Source: Protopterus annectens
Taxonomy: Eukaryota > Chordata > Ceratodontiformes > Protopteridae
NCBI RefSeq assembly: GCF_019279795.1
Contig: NC_056732.1
Span: 179,726,629-179,790,628, forward strand
Direction of reading: 5' to 3'
DNA: 64,000 nucleotides
Part shown: piece by piece, positions 11,960-21,924 of the stretch
How the letters are laid out: every line of letters begins with the position of its first letter
Position numbering within the stretch: position 1 is the stretch's first letter
The notes under the pieces: generated by a model
What the model was told of the DNA's origin: nothing
The model's database searches: none
Seen by the model: only the letters and a program-made list of their open reading frames with translations
Position numbers and translations under genes: made by a program

Positions 11960-13610
11960 ATTTCTCAAATTCAGGAACAGGAGAAACAGATTTGCTTCAA
12001 ATTCTGCATAACTTTACCTTCATTCTGAAGGGTCTCAGCAGCAGCACCACCAAAATATTCGGGCTAAAGGGAGTCTAATAATTTTGCCTTGACATCTTCA
12101 GGCAGAGTCTGGAGGTGCAACCAAGAATACTTCAGCACAGATCCAGATGCAGCTGCTCTAGAGGATGCATAGGCAGCATCATGATTGCATTTAAATGGAA
12201 AGATGAGCCACCTAAGAAGCAGAGCTTAACATGGAAATGGCACAAGACTTGCCTTCTGAATCAGGGATATCAACCAGAATGCCCTCAAGTTTGGACAGAA
12301 GAGCCAGGACATACCTGACCACATGGATCTGGTAATTAACAGACCTGAAAGCTAAGGTAGCCTAAGTATATACTTTTACCATACCTGTCCATGGCATGTC
12401 TGTCCTTATCAGAAGGCGAAAAGCTTAGAACAGGAGAGCAACTTTGTTAGTTTACCAGTGGCCACTTAAAAAAAACAAGATAAGAGGAAGGGCTTTTATA
12501 CAAAAACTTTTGAGCTTCAGGAACAACTTGATCAGATTCTCAGGAACAGGAAGTTGAGAAGTGGGGTCTGAAGCTGCAGTGAAAGTATCCAAAAGGGCAT
12601 CTAGCACTGGAGGGACTGCAGAAGGCAGAGCAGAATCTATTTGCAAGAGTTCATAAAACTTTTTTTTTAAATGTCATAAACCTTTGAACAGTCCCACTTG
12701 AAATGTTTCCTCATACAAATCACCGTATCCTCAAAGGACAGCCCTTCCATAGAGAGGTCAAGAAAAAAGTGGCCCCTATTCTTCAGACCATGGGGCAAGA
12801 GGAGAATGGATCTGAGAAGAGTAAGCCAATGACTACTCACTGCAGTTTAACTCTTAATCAGATGAATCAGATTCCTGAGGAAGTCTGGAAGAAGTGGAAG
12901 ACCAGGGAACAGACAACAGAATCATTGAGGGGGCTTTAGAGCCATGAGATCATTGAAAAGCCACTGAGTGACCTGCCATTCTTTGTGTGGATCCTTAGCC
13001 ACAGGGGCCACATGCCTAGTCTTGTGCCTCTTTTTAAAAGGGACATCAGCTTTTACAAATCTAGGAGGTTCAGATCCCTGCCTAGAGTCACTGAAGGTAC
13101 CAAGCACCTCTTCTCTAATAAATATTTGGAGAATCCCACCTAGGCCCCTCAGATATACTCAGCCATGGTTCCCTCTCCACATCTGCACAACAGACATGGG
13201 CACAGCCTCAGCAACATGCTGGTTTACAGCTCAGTATCAGCCTCCAACTGGGTCATTGCAGAGGAAGCTGACACTGGCACCAGACAGTCCTCTGACTCTA
13301 CATCCAACCCAATGGAGATGTCCTGTGAAGGCTGGATAGCAGAAGTGTCAGTATGTGCCTTTTTTCTTGAGGTAGCTGAACAGTGGGGTAAGTGGTGGAT
13401 TCGACCATGGCACCCTCGGCCAAAAGCTTCAAACACTGGTTCTCCAAATCAATTGAAAGACAGACAACTACAGAGTGTTTTAGGGAAACTGCCTGACAAA
13501 TCTCACTTTGCATGGTTGTGTGTAGCACCCAAACAAAAAAGGCACTTATGCCTACCTTTATGGGGAATCTGTCATCCAGGAATAATGTGTGAGAGGCAAA
13601 GTAAAGGGGA
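11960..13610 (-). pseudogene. DIRS gag remnant (E2)
   Basis: The N-terminal zinc-finger region is traceable near 13500-13590, where the minus strand encodes a diverged PHK..RHKCLFCLGATH in place of PHKDFHSYCLPCLGPDH. Near 12010-12120 the minus strand encodes PEDVKAKLLDSL and a diverged AAAETLQNEGK, the gag C-terminal motif. The acidic middle section is only loosely recognisable. Confidence 0.6.
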
Positions 13611-14021
13611 AAAAAAAAGATCCCAATAGGAAACAAACTTTAGATGGCTTGGAAGCTGAACCAACTCTGAACAGCTTGCAGACCAAATTCAAAGGCAGCT
13701 GTCACAGTGGTGACAAAGAAATTGAGGATTAGGCGCTCATATGTCACATATGTACCTTATGCCTATCACATAGGACAAACGCCACACAGAAGGTCCAACG
13801 GCTTTGGCATGCTTGCCGGAGGTTTGGTTAGATATCCCAAGAGTAAAGAATACTGCAAAACTGGTAAGGAAGGAAACAGAAGAAATACTATCAGTTACAC
13901 TTTTATGAAGTAATTATGCCTTAACATGAGGAGAGTCAAACTTAAATGACAGAGTTAGAGACTATGGGTGACTACTGCTATATATGCATGCTTAAAAAAA
14001 TATGAGAATAGGATTTAATAC

Positions 14022-14248
14022 CTGGTTTGTTTAAAACATAAACCGTCACATCGTTAGTACTATTGCTGACAAATGTGAAGTAGAACCAGCAGTCATCAGC
14101 ATCCTTTTCTTTGCAGGGCATGACAGTACGGTGCTCGTTAAGCTTTGGCAGGCTTTCACGATCATCAACCAGTATTAGCTTGAAGTCCTTGCACGCATTA
14201 CATAAAGATTTTTCACCCTTCTGAAACGCTTTACACTGAATACAGTCC
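14022..14248 (-). CDS. ITGB1: ITGB1 exon: end of EGF region and beta-tail domain
   Basis: This exon encodes part of integrin beta-1, the shared beta subunit of cell-surface matrix receptors. The extracellular stretch reads DCIQCKAFQKGEK at its start, then CKEKDADDCWFYFTF, close to the beta-tail signature of vertebrate ITGB1 (human CKEKDVDDCWFYFTY). The minus-strand acceptor is a T-rich tract plus CATGCAG, so the exon starts at 14248; the donor is CCAG|GTATTA, so it ends at 14022. Length is 227 bp. The first base completes the lysine codon split from the exon at 45286-45508, and the last base starts the next codon, matching the phase of the vertebrate gene. The next coding part (transmembrane and cytoplasmic tail) must lie beyond position 1. 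The stretch after KGEK is shorter and more divergent than in human, but the reading frame is clean. The exon sits 145 bp from DIRS E2 and about 190 bp from PLE-b. Confidence 0.95.
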
Positions 14249-14741
14249 CTGCATGAAAAAAATGCATTTATACTAAATTAAACAAAAATAATAAAAAAAA
14301 ATCTTCAAACATACCATGTAAAAAGGTTGAAGCTGGAACTAACTGAAATATCACTCTTGCAGCAGCCAGTTTTGTAATTAGGAAATCCATTATTTTTTTT
14401 TTTTTTTTAAATCAGATTAACACTGTTGCTAAGCTACTAAAGGCCAAATGAAAAAAAAACAACCAAAGGCTACCAGAAAATATTTATTATGAATACACTC
14501 TCTAGCGCCTCTGCAAATAGCCTTCAAGGAGTTGTACATAAAACAAAACAGACAACTGCATCTTATAGAATACAAAATCCCTAAAACAATTAACTTAAAT
14601 CAATAAATACAATCAATCTAAATCAGATACTTCCAATTTAAATCATTCAAAAGGCAGCAATGTATTAAATTTCAGAATAACAGATTCTTTATACAAAAGT
14701 TTGTCCTTTAAAGAACAACTTCCCCCCATTTTTACATGGGT

Positions 14742-15126
14742 CTATATTATATTATCGAAATGGCATTACAGCAAATGCCATTTCGATGACACAGAGCAAA
14801 ATGCTCAATCAGCGAAACCCCTAGGGAAAAAAATCGGCAGACCAACAAAGACAAAACACACCATTTAAAACATTTTAAAGTGGGGGGCTTTGTCCACCAC
14901 ACCCCTCAATGTGGGAGGGCTGTGCCCCCTAACCCCCCCTAACTATACCAACTCTGAGATCGCACTACAGTGGGGTAAAGGGCAATGTCATGGCTAAGGC
15001 CAAGCAATTTTTTTTCCCCAAGGAAAAAAAAATCGCTGACCTGAGCTTTTGCGGTTTGATCATTTCGCTCTTTGTATGTCATTGAAATGGCATGCTCTGT
15101 AATGCTGTTTCGACAATATAATATAG
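14742..15126. mobile_element. MITE, about 385 bp, with terminal inverted repeats
   Basis: Begins ctatattatattatcgaaa and ends tttcgacaatataatatag, giving inverted ends of about 29 bp that extend into ggcattacag / ctgtaatg. Each end also carries an inner palindrome (cgaaatggcatt ... aatgccatttcg). The interior has G- and C-rich runs and no coding potential. It splits PLE-b between its 3' UTR arm and its GIY-YIG coding part. The superfamily is not assigned; a two-base TA duplication is possible but not provable because the ends are AT-rich. Confidence 0.8.
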
Positions 15127-15660
15127 ATCTTTTTTTACAAAAACTTGTTTGAGAATAGTACCTTGTAGTAATAAAAAATTACTATTATGACTTTCTTTAA
15201 AATGAACAGCAATGGAGCTTTCAATTTTTGTCTTAATATCCCTAATGTGTTCCTGAAGTCTCATTCTAAATTTTCTCTTCTTTCCCCAATATAATACAAG
15301 TCACAAGGACATTTGAGTGCATACATAATGCCTTCAAGTATTACAGGAAAAAGTTCTCGCTGAATGAAAATTAACACAATTAATTTTTGCAAAAAAATTA
15401 ACTATATGTCTACAAACATTACAGTTACTACAGTAAATGTACCCAAGGTGGATTATTAATAATCACATCCTCAGGGGGAACAAAAAAGAGTATTTACTAA
15501 CATATCTTTCAAATTTTGTCCACGCCTATAAGAAATGGAAGAACAATGGCTTAAAATCTGAACTAATTCACTATCTTTAAGCAAATACTTCAAACAATGT
15601 TTTATTTTTATATTTATCACCTATTGTTTCACTTAGGACATTATATACTGTAACAAAGTA
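15127..15660 (-). pseudogene. Penelope RT thumb and GIY-YIG remnant (PLE-b)
   Basis: The minus strand encodes SYRRGQNLKDMLVNTLFVPP near 15490-15540 (thumb; compare FIRRRNMNLKDLFEANLV in PLE-a). It then encodes IMYALKCPCDLYYIG.K near 15270-15330 (GIY-YIG core, with the CPC cysteine pair) and MRLQEHIRDIKTKIESSIAV at about 15210-15264. The family is different from PLE-a, whose core reads VVYLGFCQHCLSFYVGK. 5'-truncated and broken by stops. Confidence 0.8.
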
Positions 15661-16329
15661 TGTATGTTCTTTAAAGGTCAAAGTTTTGTATAAAAAAATC
15701 TTTTTATTCTGAAATGTAATGCATTACTGGATTTTGGATTGAACTCTGATTTAAATTTATAAGTATCTGATTTAGATTGATTGTATTATTGACTGGTTAA
15801 TTAGTTAATTGTTTTACAGATTTTGTATTATACAAGATCCAGTTTGTTTTATGTATAACTTCTTGAAGGCTATTTGCAGAGGCACTATAGTGTGTGTGTA
15901 TTCATAATAAATATATTCCAGTAGCTTTGGTTGTTTATTTATACTGTCCATTTTGTTTGGTGGTTGTCAAATGAAAAAAACCCTAAATCTTGAAAAGAAA
16001 AAAAAAGTTATGTGCTTACCATAACGTTCCATGTGAGTTGTTCATCTCGCTGTAATTCTTACACATGAGTTCGGAGCAGATCTACTGGCTCCGAGTCGGC
16101 CGCTTTAATAGCTGAAGATCTCAGGGTAGCTCGAGGCCAGGTCCCTATCGCATGATACTCACTGTCCTACCTCAGATCTAGTTTGCTGAACCCAGCATGT
16201 AACAAATATAACCTAACAAATACTCCAACCGGAGCAAGAAGTCACAGAACAAGACCACCAGACCCAAAGTCTACTCGCTCTTCGAGACCCTGGAGGGGGA
16301 AAGGTGGGTGGGAATGTAAGAATGAAGGC

Positions 16330-16420
16330 GATATGAACTCACATGGAACGTTATAGTAAGTACATAACTTCTTTATGTGAAGTTGTTCAATCTCACCATT
16401 CATTCTTACACATGGGTAGC
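16330..16420. repeat. E3 internal complementary region
   Basis: The sequence gaactcacatggaacgttat..taagtacataact is the complement of the left end; it runs into tctttatgtgaagttgttcaatctc, the complement of the right end. The junction is near 16369. Confidence 0.75.
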
Positions 16421-16432
16421 GTCCCAAGCACC

Positions 16433-17863
16433 CTAATCCTGGGTGGCTCGGGGGAGTATATTCCTGAGGACAGTGGAACCAAAGGAAGCCCTGTCCCTGG
16501 AGGCCCTGCCCACTTTGTAATGAGTGATAAAGGCATGCGGCTTAGACCAAGTGGCAGCTGCACACATCGTGTCCAAAGGCAATCGATCCGCATAAGCAGA
16601 AGTGGAAACAGCTCTAGTGGAATGCGCTTTCACACCATGTTCTAATGGTTGGTTTGCTGAGGAGTAAATAAATTTAATGCAGTTGACCACTTGGAAAGGG
16701 TAACTTTAGAGATTGGTAGTCCTTTCTTAGTGTCAGCATGAGACAAAGTTGGTCAGATCTTCTAAATTCATTTGTCCTGTCCAAACAGAATCTCAATTGT
16801 CTGTGGACATCAAGTTTATGCAACATGTACTCCAATTTATTATAATGGTTACTGAAAAAGGTTGGAAGTAATACAGTTTGATTCAGGTTAGGCTCGGAAC
16901 ACACCTTTGGAAGGAATGAAGGATTAGTTCTCAGTGATACTCTGTCAGGGTGAAACACCACATATGGGGGTTTGATAGATAGGGTTTGAAGCTCAGACAC
17001 CCTATGTGCTGAGGTAATGTCAACCAAGAAAATAAGTTTTCCAAGAAAGAAACATTAAATGGCAGGATGATGCAGGCTCAAAGGGGAGAAGAATAATCCG
17101 TGACAGCACAAAATTTAAATTCCAGGGAGTAAAGGGTTGTCCAACAGGCGGCCCAAGATGAATGGTACCCCTCAGAAAGGCCCTAAATAATCTGAGACAT
17201 CAAATTAGAACCTTCAGCTCAGAGGTGAAAATTCGAAATTGCAGCCTACTGAACTCTAATAGTGGCAGCTGCAGCACCTTCATGAAAAAGTTTAGATAGG
17301 AATTCCAGGACACTAGCAATCGAGGCAACATAAGGATCAATATTATTCTGCGAGGCCCAAAATGCAAATCGCTTCCATTTACTAGCATACAACTTTCTAG
17401 TGGAAGCTTTATGCGAAGATACAAGAATATGCTGTACCTCAGAAGACAAATCATGTGATCTGGCTAGGTTGGGAATCGGAGCAGTCCAGCTGTCAGTCTG
17501 AGGGAACGAAGGGAGTAATGAAGGGCACCTGACTAATGTGTCAGCAGGTCTGGAACTGGGTCCAGAATCCAAGGTTCCTCCACTTGATAGTCGAAGGAAG
17601 GGAAAACAAATCTGTCGAGGCCAAAAAAGGGCTATTAAGATTACAGTCCTTCCCAGGCTTTTGGCTTTCTGTAAGAATTTCGGAATCAGGGGTATAGGTG
17701 GAAAGGCATATAGGAGTCCTGGGGGCCAATCGTGTACAAGCGAGTCCCTTGGGCTGTCCCCTGGAGGGGGACTCCGGGCAAAGTAGCTTCTGCATTTGGC
17801 ATTCATAGGGGATGCAAACAGGTCGCAGCAAGGTTGGCCCCATTTGTGGAAAATCATCTCCAC
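16433..17863 (-). pseudogene. DIRS tyrosine recombinase remnant (E3)
   Basis: The core-binding part (17246-17500) reads SSEVQHILVSSHKASTRKLY and KWKRFAFWASQNNID. The catalytic part reads VDITSAHRVSELQTLSIKPP (arginine box with SAHRVSELQ in place of SARRVSELQ) at 16960-17027, then KLDVHRQLRFCLDRTNEFRR near 16790, and GVKAHSTRAVSTSAY near 16600 (the HxxR box). The terminal tyrosine region is faint (HAFITHYKV near 16510). Frame breaks separate the three parts. Confidence 0.8.
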
Positions 17864-18358
17864 AACTTCGTCTTTGAGACCACTCCTGCGGTAACAGAAT
17901 GGCTCTGCTCAGTTTGTCCGCTATCACGTTGGATTTCCCCGGAATATGCGTTGCTATCAGAAAGTGCCTGGTGGACACCGCCCACTGCCAAACTCAAGGC
18001 CTCTCGACACAGAGGGAAAGACTTTATTCCTCCTTGCTTGTTGATGTACCAGACCACAAACATGTTGTCTGTCTATATCGCAATCGTCCCTAGAGGAAGA
18101 GAGTCATGGAAGTGCTGCAATGCCAAAAGCACCGCTCTCACCTCCAGAACATTGATGTGCACCTGTAACTGTCTCCAACCAGATGCCTTGGGCTGTTCTT
18201 CCCTGAAAAAGCCCCCCTATCAGAGAAGCAAGCCCTCCTTATCAGAGAAGCGTCCGTGGTCACCGTGGCCAACAGCTGGGGAGAAACAAATGGTCGACCC
18301 ACTGTAACTTGGTGGCTGGTCAACCACCAGCGAAGATCCTTCTTGCAATAGTCTGTAA
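17541..18358 (-). pseudogene. DIRS RNase H remnant (E3, part after the insertion)
   Basis: Landmarks are VVWYINKQGGIKSFPLCREA near 18010-18060 (compare VMWYINKQGGTHSYPLCRMT in E4), FLIATHIPGKSNVIADKLSR near 17930 and CDLFASPMNAKC near 17830. Upstream, near 18230-18290, the TTDASLIRRA region corresponds to the TTDASDLGWGAH metal-binding aspartate segment. The open stretch ends at the PLE-c/E4 insertion, and the RT half continues at 25652. Confidence 0.75.
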
Positions 18359-18376
18359 TCATGATTAAGAATGACA
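18359..18376. repeat. Target-site duplication, left copy (PLE-c)
   Basis: The 18-mer tcatgattaagaatgaca occurs here and at 25634-25651. On both sides it is E3 coding sequence, and it brackets PLE-c plus the DIRS copy E4 nested in it. Confidence 0.85.
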
Positions 18377-18795
18377 AAAGTACAGTTTTGTACCTACCAT
18401 AAATGTAGATGTCCGAACTGGATAGCATCTGCAGTCATAACAAATGGGTTGTCCTGTCGTCAGGCAGCCCTTCGGTCGGCCGGATTCCAAAGTCTGGGTC
18501 CGGCTTCGGCTGATGTCGCACTTCACCCGACGTCATCTCTTCGGGTAAAGGCATCAGCCGACGCCATTTTCCTCAGTGTTTCTTGCCCCAGATGCCAGTT
18601 GCCCTCTTGGAAGGCTAGATTTTGGAGAAATGCCAATGTTTCCAAAAAAGTAGAAGGCAAACACAAAAAATAAGCATGTATGTACATATATACAAACAAA
18701 TACACCATAAGAGACTCCCCCCCAGCTAGCTATTAGGAGGGTAAATACCCTAGGAGTACCACAGAGGGGAAGGAGGGAGGGTAATCCTGACTGCA

Positions 18796-18888
18796 GATGC
18801 TATCCAGTTCGGACATCTACATTTATGGTAGGTACAAAACTGTACTATGTCCTTCATGGATGCATCTGCAGTCATAACAAATGGGTAG
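18796..18888. repeat. E4 internal complementary region
   Basis: Reads ..ggtacaaaactgtact then atgtccttcatggatgcatc.., with the junction at 18846/18847. The first half is the complement of the left terminus and the second half of the right terminus, so it is a stored copy of the circle junction. Confidence 0.92.
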
Positions 18889-18989
18889 AATACCATAGCC
18901 AAACTAGGGGAGGAGGAAGAAAAATTATGGTGCGGTTAGGATCCCTTGCAGTACAGCAGTGGCAAACCCTGCTCAGGATCTAGAATATA

Positions 18990-19960
18990 GAGGTAAATTA
19001 TAATGCTTGGCAAATGTATGCACGGTGGTCCAAGTAGCCGCCTCAATAATGTCCTTGGTTGCCACTCCTCATAAGAAAGCTGTGGTAGTGGCTGTAGCCC
19101 TTGTAGAATGAGGCCTTATGTTCTGTGGAATTGGTTTTCCATGGTAGGAGTAACAGAATCTTATGCAATTTCCTATCCACTTGGAGATTGTCTGTTTGGA
19201 AATTGCTTTTCCTTCCCTTCCTGTTGCATAGGCTACAAAAAGCTGGTCAGTTTTTCTGTTACTTTTGGTTCTGTCCAGGTAGTAGCGTAACTGTCTATGT
19301 ACATCCAAGGTATGCAGCATTCTTTCCCCTCTGTTTTGTGGATTGGGTGGATTGCCTGGTTTAAAGACACTCTGGATACCACCTTAGGCATAAATGTAGG
19401 ATTAGTTCTCATGGACACCCTATCTTGATGGAAGATTAGGAAGGGTTGCACTGCCATTAAGGCCTGTAGTTCCGAAACCCTCCTTGCTGAGGTAATTGCC
19501 AGTAGGAAAGCAGTTTTCCATGACAGGTGTTGTAGATCTGCTGTTGCTGCTGGTTCAAACGGAGGGAGTGTCAACTTTTCTAGCACAAAGTTCAAGTCCC
19601 ATGCTGGTAATGGTGGTTTCCTAGGAGGTTTTACATTCTTGATCCCTCTGAGGAACTGCCTGAGTAGAGGATGTGAAAAGACAGGTGGATCAAAGCTGTA
19701 TTCTGCTGAAATAGCTGATGCATGTATCTTGATGGAGGAATAGGACAGGCCTGTATGTAGAAGCTCTGCCAAGTACTCGAGAATGTTAGCAATATCTATG
19801 TTTGGCACATCTTTTCCTCTTTCAGTACTCCAAGTGACAAACCTTTTCCATTTTCCTGCATAGTTCCTTCTTGTTGAAGGTCTGCGGGCTTCAAGGATAA
19901 TGTCTTTAACCCTTTGGGAAAGATCTGGGTTAGTTGCTGCTATGTGATGTTCCAGGCAGT
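18990..19960 (-). pseudogene. DIRS tyrosine recombinase (E4)
   Basis: The DIRS integrase belongs to the tyrosine recombinase family and acts on circular DNA. Landmarks from N to C: QRVKDIILEARRPSTRRNYA, KWKRFVTWSTERG, SSIKIHASAISAEYSFDPPV, LLAITSARRVSELQALMAVQ (first arginine), LNQAIH, then after a frame break near 19330 LHTLDVHRQLRYYLDRTKSN, VAYATGREGKAISKQTISKW and IRPHSTRATATTTAFL (HxxR). The last reads directly into a stop near 19069 where sister copies have LRGVATK. Past it HYNLPLYSRS is present, then another stop. Both stops look like CGA-to-TGA decay. The frame stays open far upstream, overlapping RNase H to 20927. Confidence 0.9.
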
Positions 19961-21061
19961 CAGTTGCAAGGTTTTTAGGTTTGGATGCATGATGTTGTAG
20001 TTGTTCTGAGTTAACATCAAAGGCATCAGGGGTATTGACCACATTTTCTCCCGAGACATGCTCCTCAGTAATGGGTACCAGTGTTGTCTTGGCCAGTTCG
20101 GAGCTATCAGGATTATCCTTGGACGTTCCTCTTTGATTTTCAGTAGTACCTTGTGCATCAAGGGAAGAGGTGGAAATGCATATGCTGTCAGGCCTTTCCA
20201 GCTGAAGGATAGAGAGTCCACCTTCCATGCAAGTGGGTGGAATGTCCTTGTGCAGAATTTTTTGAGCTGGTGATTGAGTGGGGTAGAGAATAGATCTATT
20301 TGTGGCATTCCCCATTTCTTTGTGATGGCCTTGAAGATGTCCGGGTGTAGCATCCATTTGTGAGCATCCGAAGTGGTTCTGCTTAACATGTCTGCTAGGG
20401 TGTTCTCTTTTCCCGGTACAAATATTGCCTTTAACTGGATGTTGTAGCTGAGAGCCAGATTCCAAAGGTCCAAAGTCATTCTGCATAGGGGGTATGAATG
20501 AGTGCCTCCCTGTTTGTTGATGTACCACATGACTGTGGTGTTGTCTGTCCTTATCATCAAATGGCCTTCTTTGAGGAATGGTCTGAATTTTTGGATTGCC
20601 AGTTTTACTGCCAGCATTTCTTTTTGGTTTATGTGCAGGTGCAGTTGGTCCTGAGTCCACAATCCTTGTACACATTTGTCCAGCATGTGCGCCCCCCATC
20701 CTAGGTCTGAGGCGTCCGTTGTGATGGTTTGGCTTGCTCGAAAGTTGTGGAAGGGTAAGCCTGGGTTTGACTGGCATGCTTGAGCCCACCATAGGAACTC
20801 CTGTTTTAGGCATGGAATTAGTGGTATTTCTGTTTCTAAGCTGTGCCTGTGTTGAGACCATAAATTCTTTAGGTACCACTGTAGCTTTCTCATATGCAGT
20901 CTGGCATGTGGGACCAAGATTATGCATGATGCCATGAAGCCCAAGGCCTGCAGAACTTTTCTTGCTGTTAGTTTGTTCTGCTTTGTTAATGCCAAGAAGT
21001 AAAGAGGGAGCTCTTTCTGTTTTTCTGCAGTTAGGAATGCCATTTGTTTTACTGTGTCCAA
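19940..21061 (-). CDS. DIRS RNase H and connection domain (E4), 373 codons open
   Basis: The RT-linked RNase H of a DIRS element, which would degrade the RNA template. An uninterrupted minus-strand frame carries the connection (LTARKVLQALGFMASCIILV, HARLHMRKLQWYLK). The metal-binding acidic residues follow: TTDASDLGWGAHM (D), LHLHINQKEMLAVKLAI (E) and MIRTDNTTVMWYINKQGGTH (D). The post-RNase H block is FVPGKENTLADMLSRTTSDA, AHKWMLHPDIF and YAFPPLPLMHKVLLKIKEER. It abuts the RT frame at 21061-21063, where one stop separates them. It is the best-preserved RNase H in the window, although not by itself evidence of a working element. Confidence 0.85.
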   Translation of the reverse strand: MDTVKQMAFLTAEKQKELPLYFLALTKQNKLTARKVLQALGFMASCIILVPHARLHMRKLQWYLKNLWSQHRHSLETEIPLIPCLKQEFLWWAQACQSNPGLPFHNFRASQTITTDASDLGWGAHMLDKCVQGLWTQDQLHLHINQKEMLAVKLAIQKFRPFLKEGHLMIRTDNTTVMWYINKQGGTHSYPLCRMTLDLWNLALSYNIQLKAIFVPGKENTLADMLSRTTSDAHKWMLHPDIFKAITKKWGMPQIDLFSTPLNHQLKKFCTRTFHPLAWKVDSLSFSWKGLTAYAFPPLPLMHKVLLKIKEERPRIILIAPNWPRQHWYPLLRSMSREKMWSIPLMPLMLTQNNYNIMHPNLKTLQLTAWNIT

Positions 21062-21062
21062 T

Positions 21063-21924
21063 TCAGCCCAAGAATGTTCTTGTTTGGGATGGTATCAGCC
21101 TTGACTTTTGTAAATTGACTGTGTATCCCAGGGCTTGTAGCAAGTAAATGACCCTTTGTAAATCTGTTGTCAGCTTGCTTTTGTTGTCCGCTTGTAACAG
21201 GCAGTCGTCCAGGTATGGATAAATTTGGATCCCTGTACTCTGCAGTGAGCGATTACTGATGCCAGGCATTTTGTGAATACTCTGGGCAGCAGATAAGCCA
21301 AAGGGCAATGCTGAGAATTGATAATGCTCTGATCCTGCAAGAAATCTGAGGTATCTTCTGCAATTTGGTCGAATGGGGACGTGCAGGTATGCCTCCTTGA
21401 GATCTAGAGTTACCAGCCAACACTCCTTGCCCAGCATGGGAAGAAGTTGCTGTAGGGTCAGCATTTTGAATTTTGGGACAATGATGTATGTGTTTAAGAT
21501 GGACAGGTCGAGAATAGGTCTCCAACTTTTCTCTTTTCTTGGTACTAGGAAGAGTCTGGAGTAGAATCCTTTGCCCTGTTCTGTTATTGGTACTCTTTCC
21601 ACAGCTCTCATCTTTGTTAATTCCGTTATCTGCTGCAGAGCTTCTATTTTTTGATTTGGAGGCAGGTTTGGCATTCCTCTTTTTACTGGTAAGGTGTGAA
21701 AGTGGAACCGGTAAGCCTTGGTCTATGGTTTGCAAAATCCACTTGTCTTTTGTGATATAGTGCCAATTTTTCGAAAATAAGGCTAACTTTCCGCCTAATG
21801 GTGCTGCTATTTGCTCCCTGGTAGGCGGAGTTAGAGCCAAGTCACTGTGATTGTCCTGTTGCAGTGGCAGTGGTTGTGTCTGCGCCTCGGTTATTGCCTT
21901 GCCACTGTCGTCCTCTGTAGGCAC
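21063..21924 (-). pseudogene. DIRS reverse transcriptase (E4), YLDD intact
   Basis: RT motifs in order: APLGGKLALFSKNWHYITKD (about 21790), QGKGFYSRLFLVPRKEKSW, WRPILDLSILNTYIIVPKFK, VTLDLKEAYLHVPIRPNCRR (palm A aspartate), HYQFSALPFGLS (palm B) and IQIYPYLDDCLLQAD (catalytic YLDD, near 21205). A frame change near 21700 splits the N-terminal segment. A one-base loss after LPFGLS gives an out-of-frame AAQSIHKM stretch, and the frame is recovered before YLDD. The order and the SRLFLVPRK and LDLKEAYLHVPI wording are typical of DIRS/Ngaro RTs. Confidence 0.9.

Larger units (their letters stand above)
8580..13877 (-). mobile_element. DIRS element E2, old but complete in outline
   Basis: Terminal inverted repeats are recognisable at 8580 to about 8935 and about 13725-13877: the segment around 8640-8790 reappears inverted at 13730-13860, for example TTTGG.ATGCT. 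and CACATATGTGCCTTATG. Between them lie YR, RNase H, RT and gag remains in DIRS order on the minus strand. The left end begins agtacag after ..tgaa, as in the younger copies. All genes are heavily degraded. It lies in the ITGB1 intron just downstream of the exon at 14022. Confidence 0.85.
14458..15967. mobile_element. PLE-b: inverted Penelope-like fragment with a nested MITE
   Basis: Arms of about 265 bp at 14460-14725 and 15669-15933 are inverted repeats (paired positions sum to about 30393) made of the element's 3' UTR. Between them lie a MITE (14742-15126) and a minus-strand piece of Penelope coding sequence. The A-rich 13-mer caaatgaaaaaaa occurs at about 14444-14457 and 15968-15980 and may be the target duplication. 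The layout parallels PLE-a and PLE-c, but here the right-hand copy is only 3' UTR. Confidence 0.75.

Noticed and set aside
17732..18307. A 191-codon plus-strand open frame
   Set aside because: It is antisense to the YR and RNase H remnants of E3 and carries no domain.
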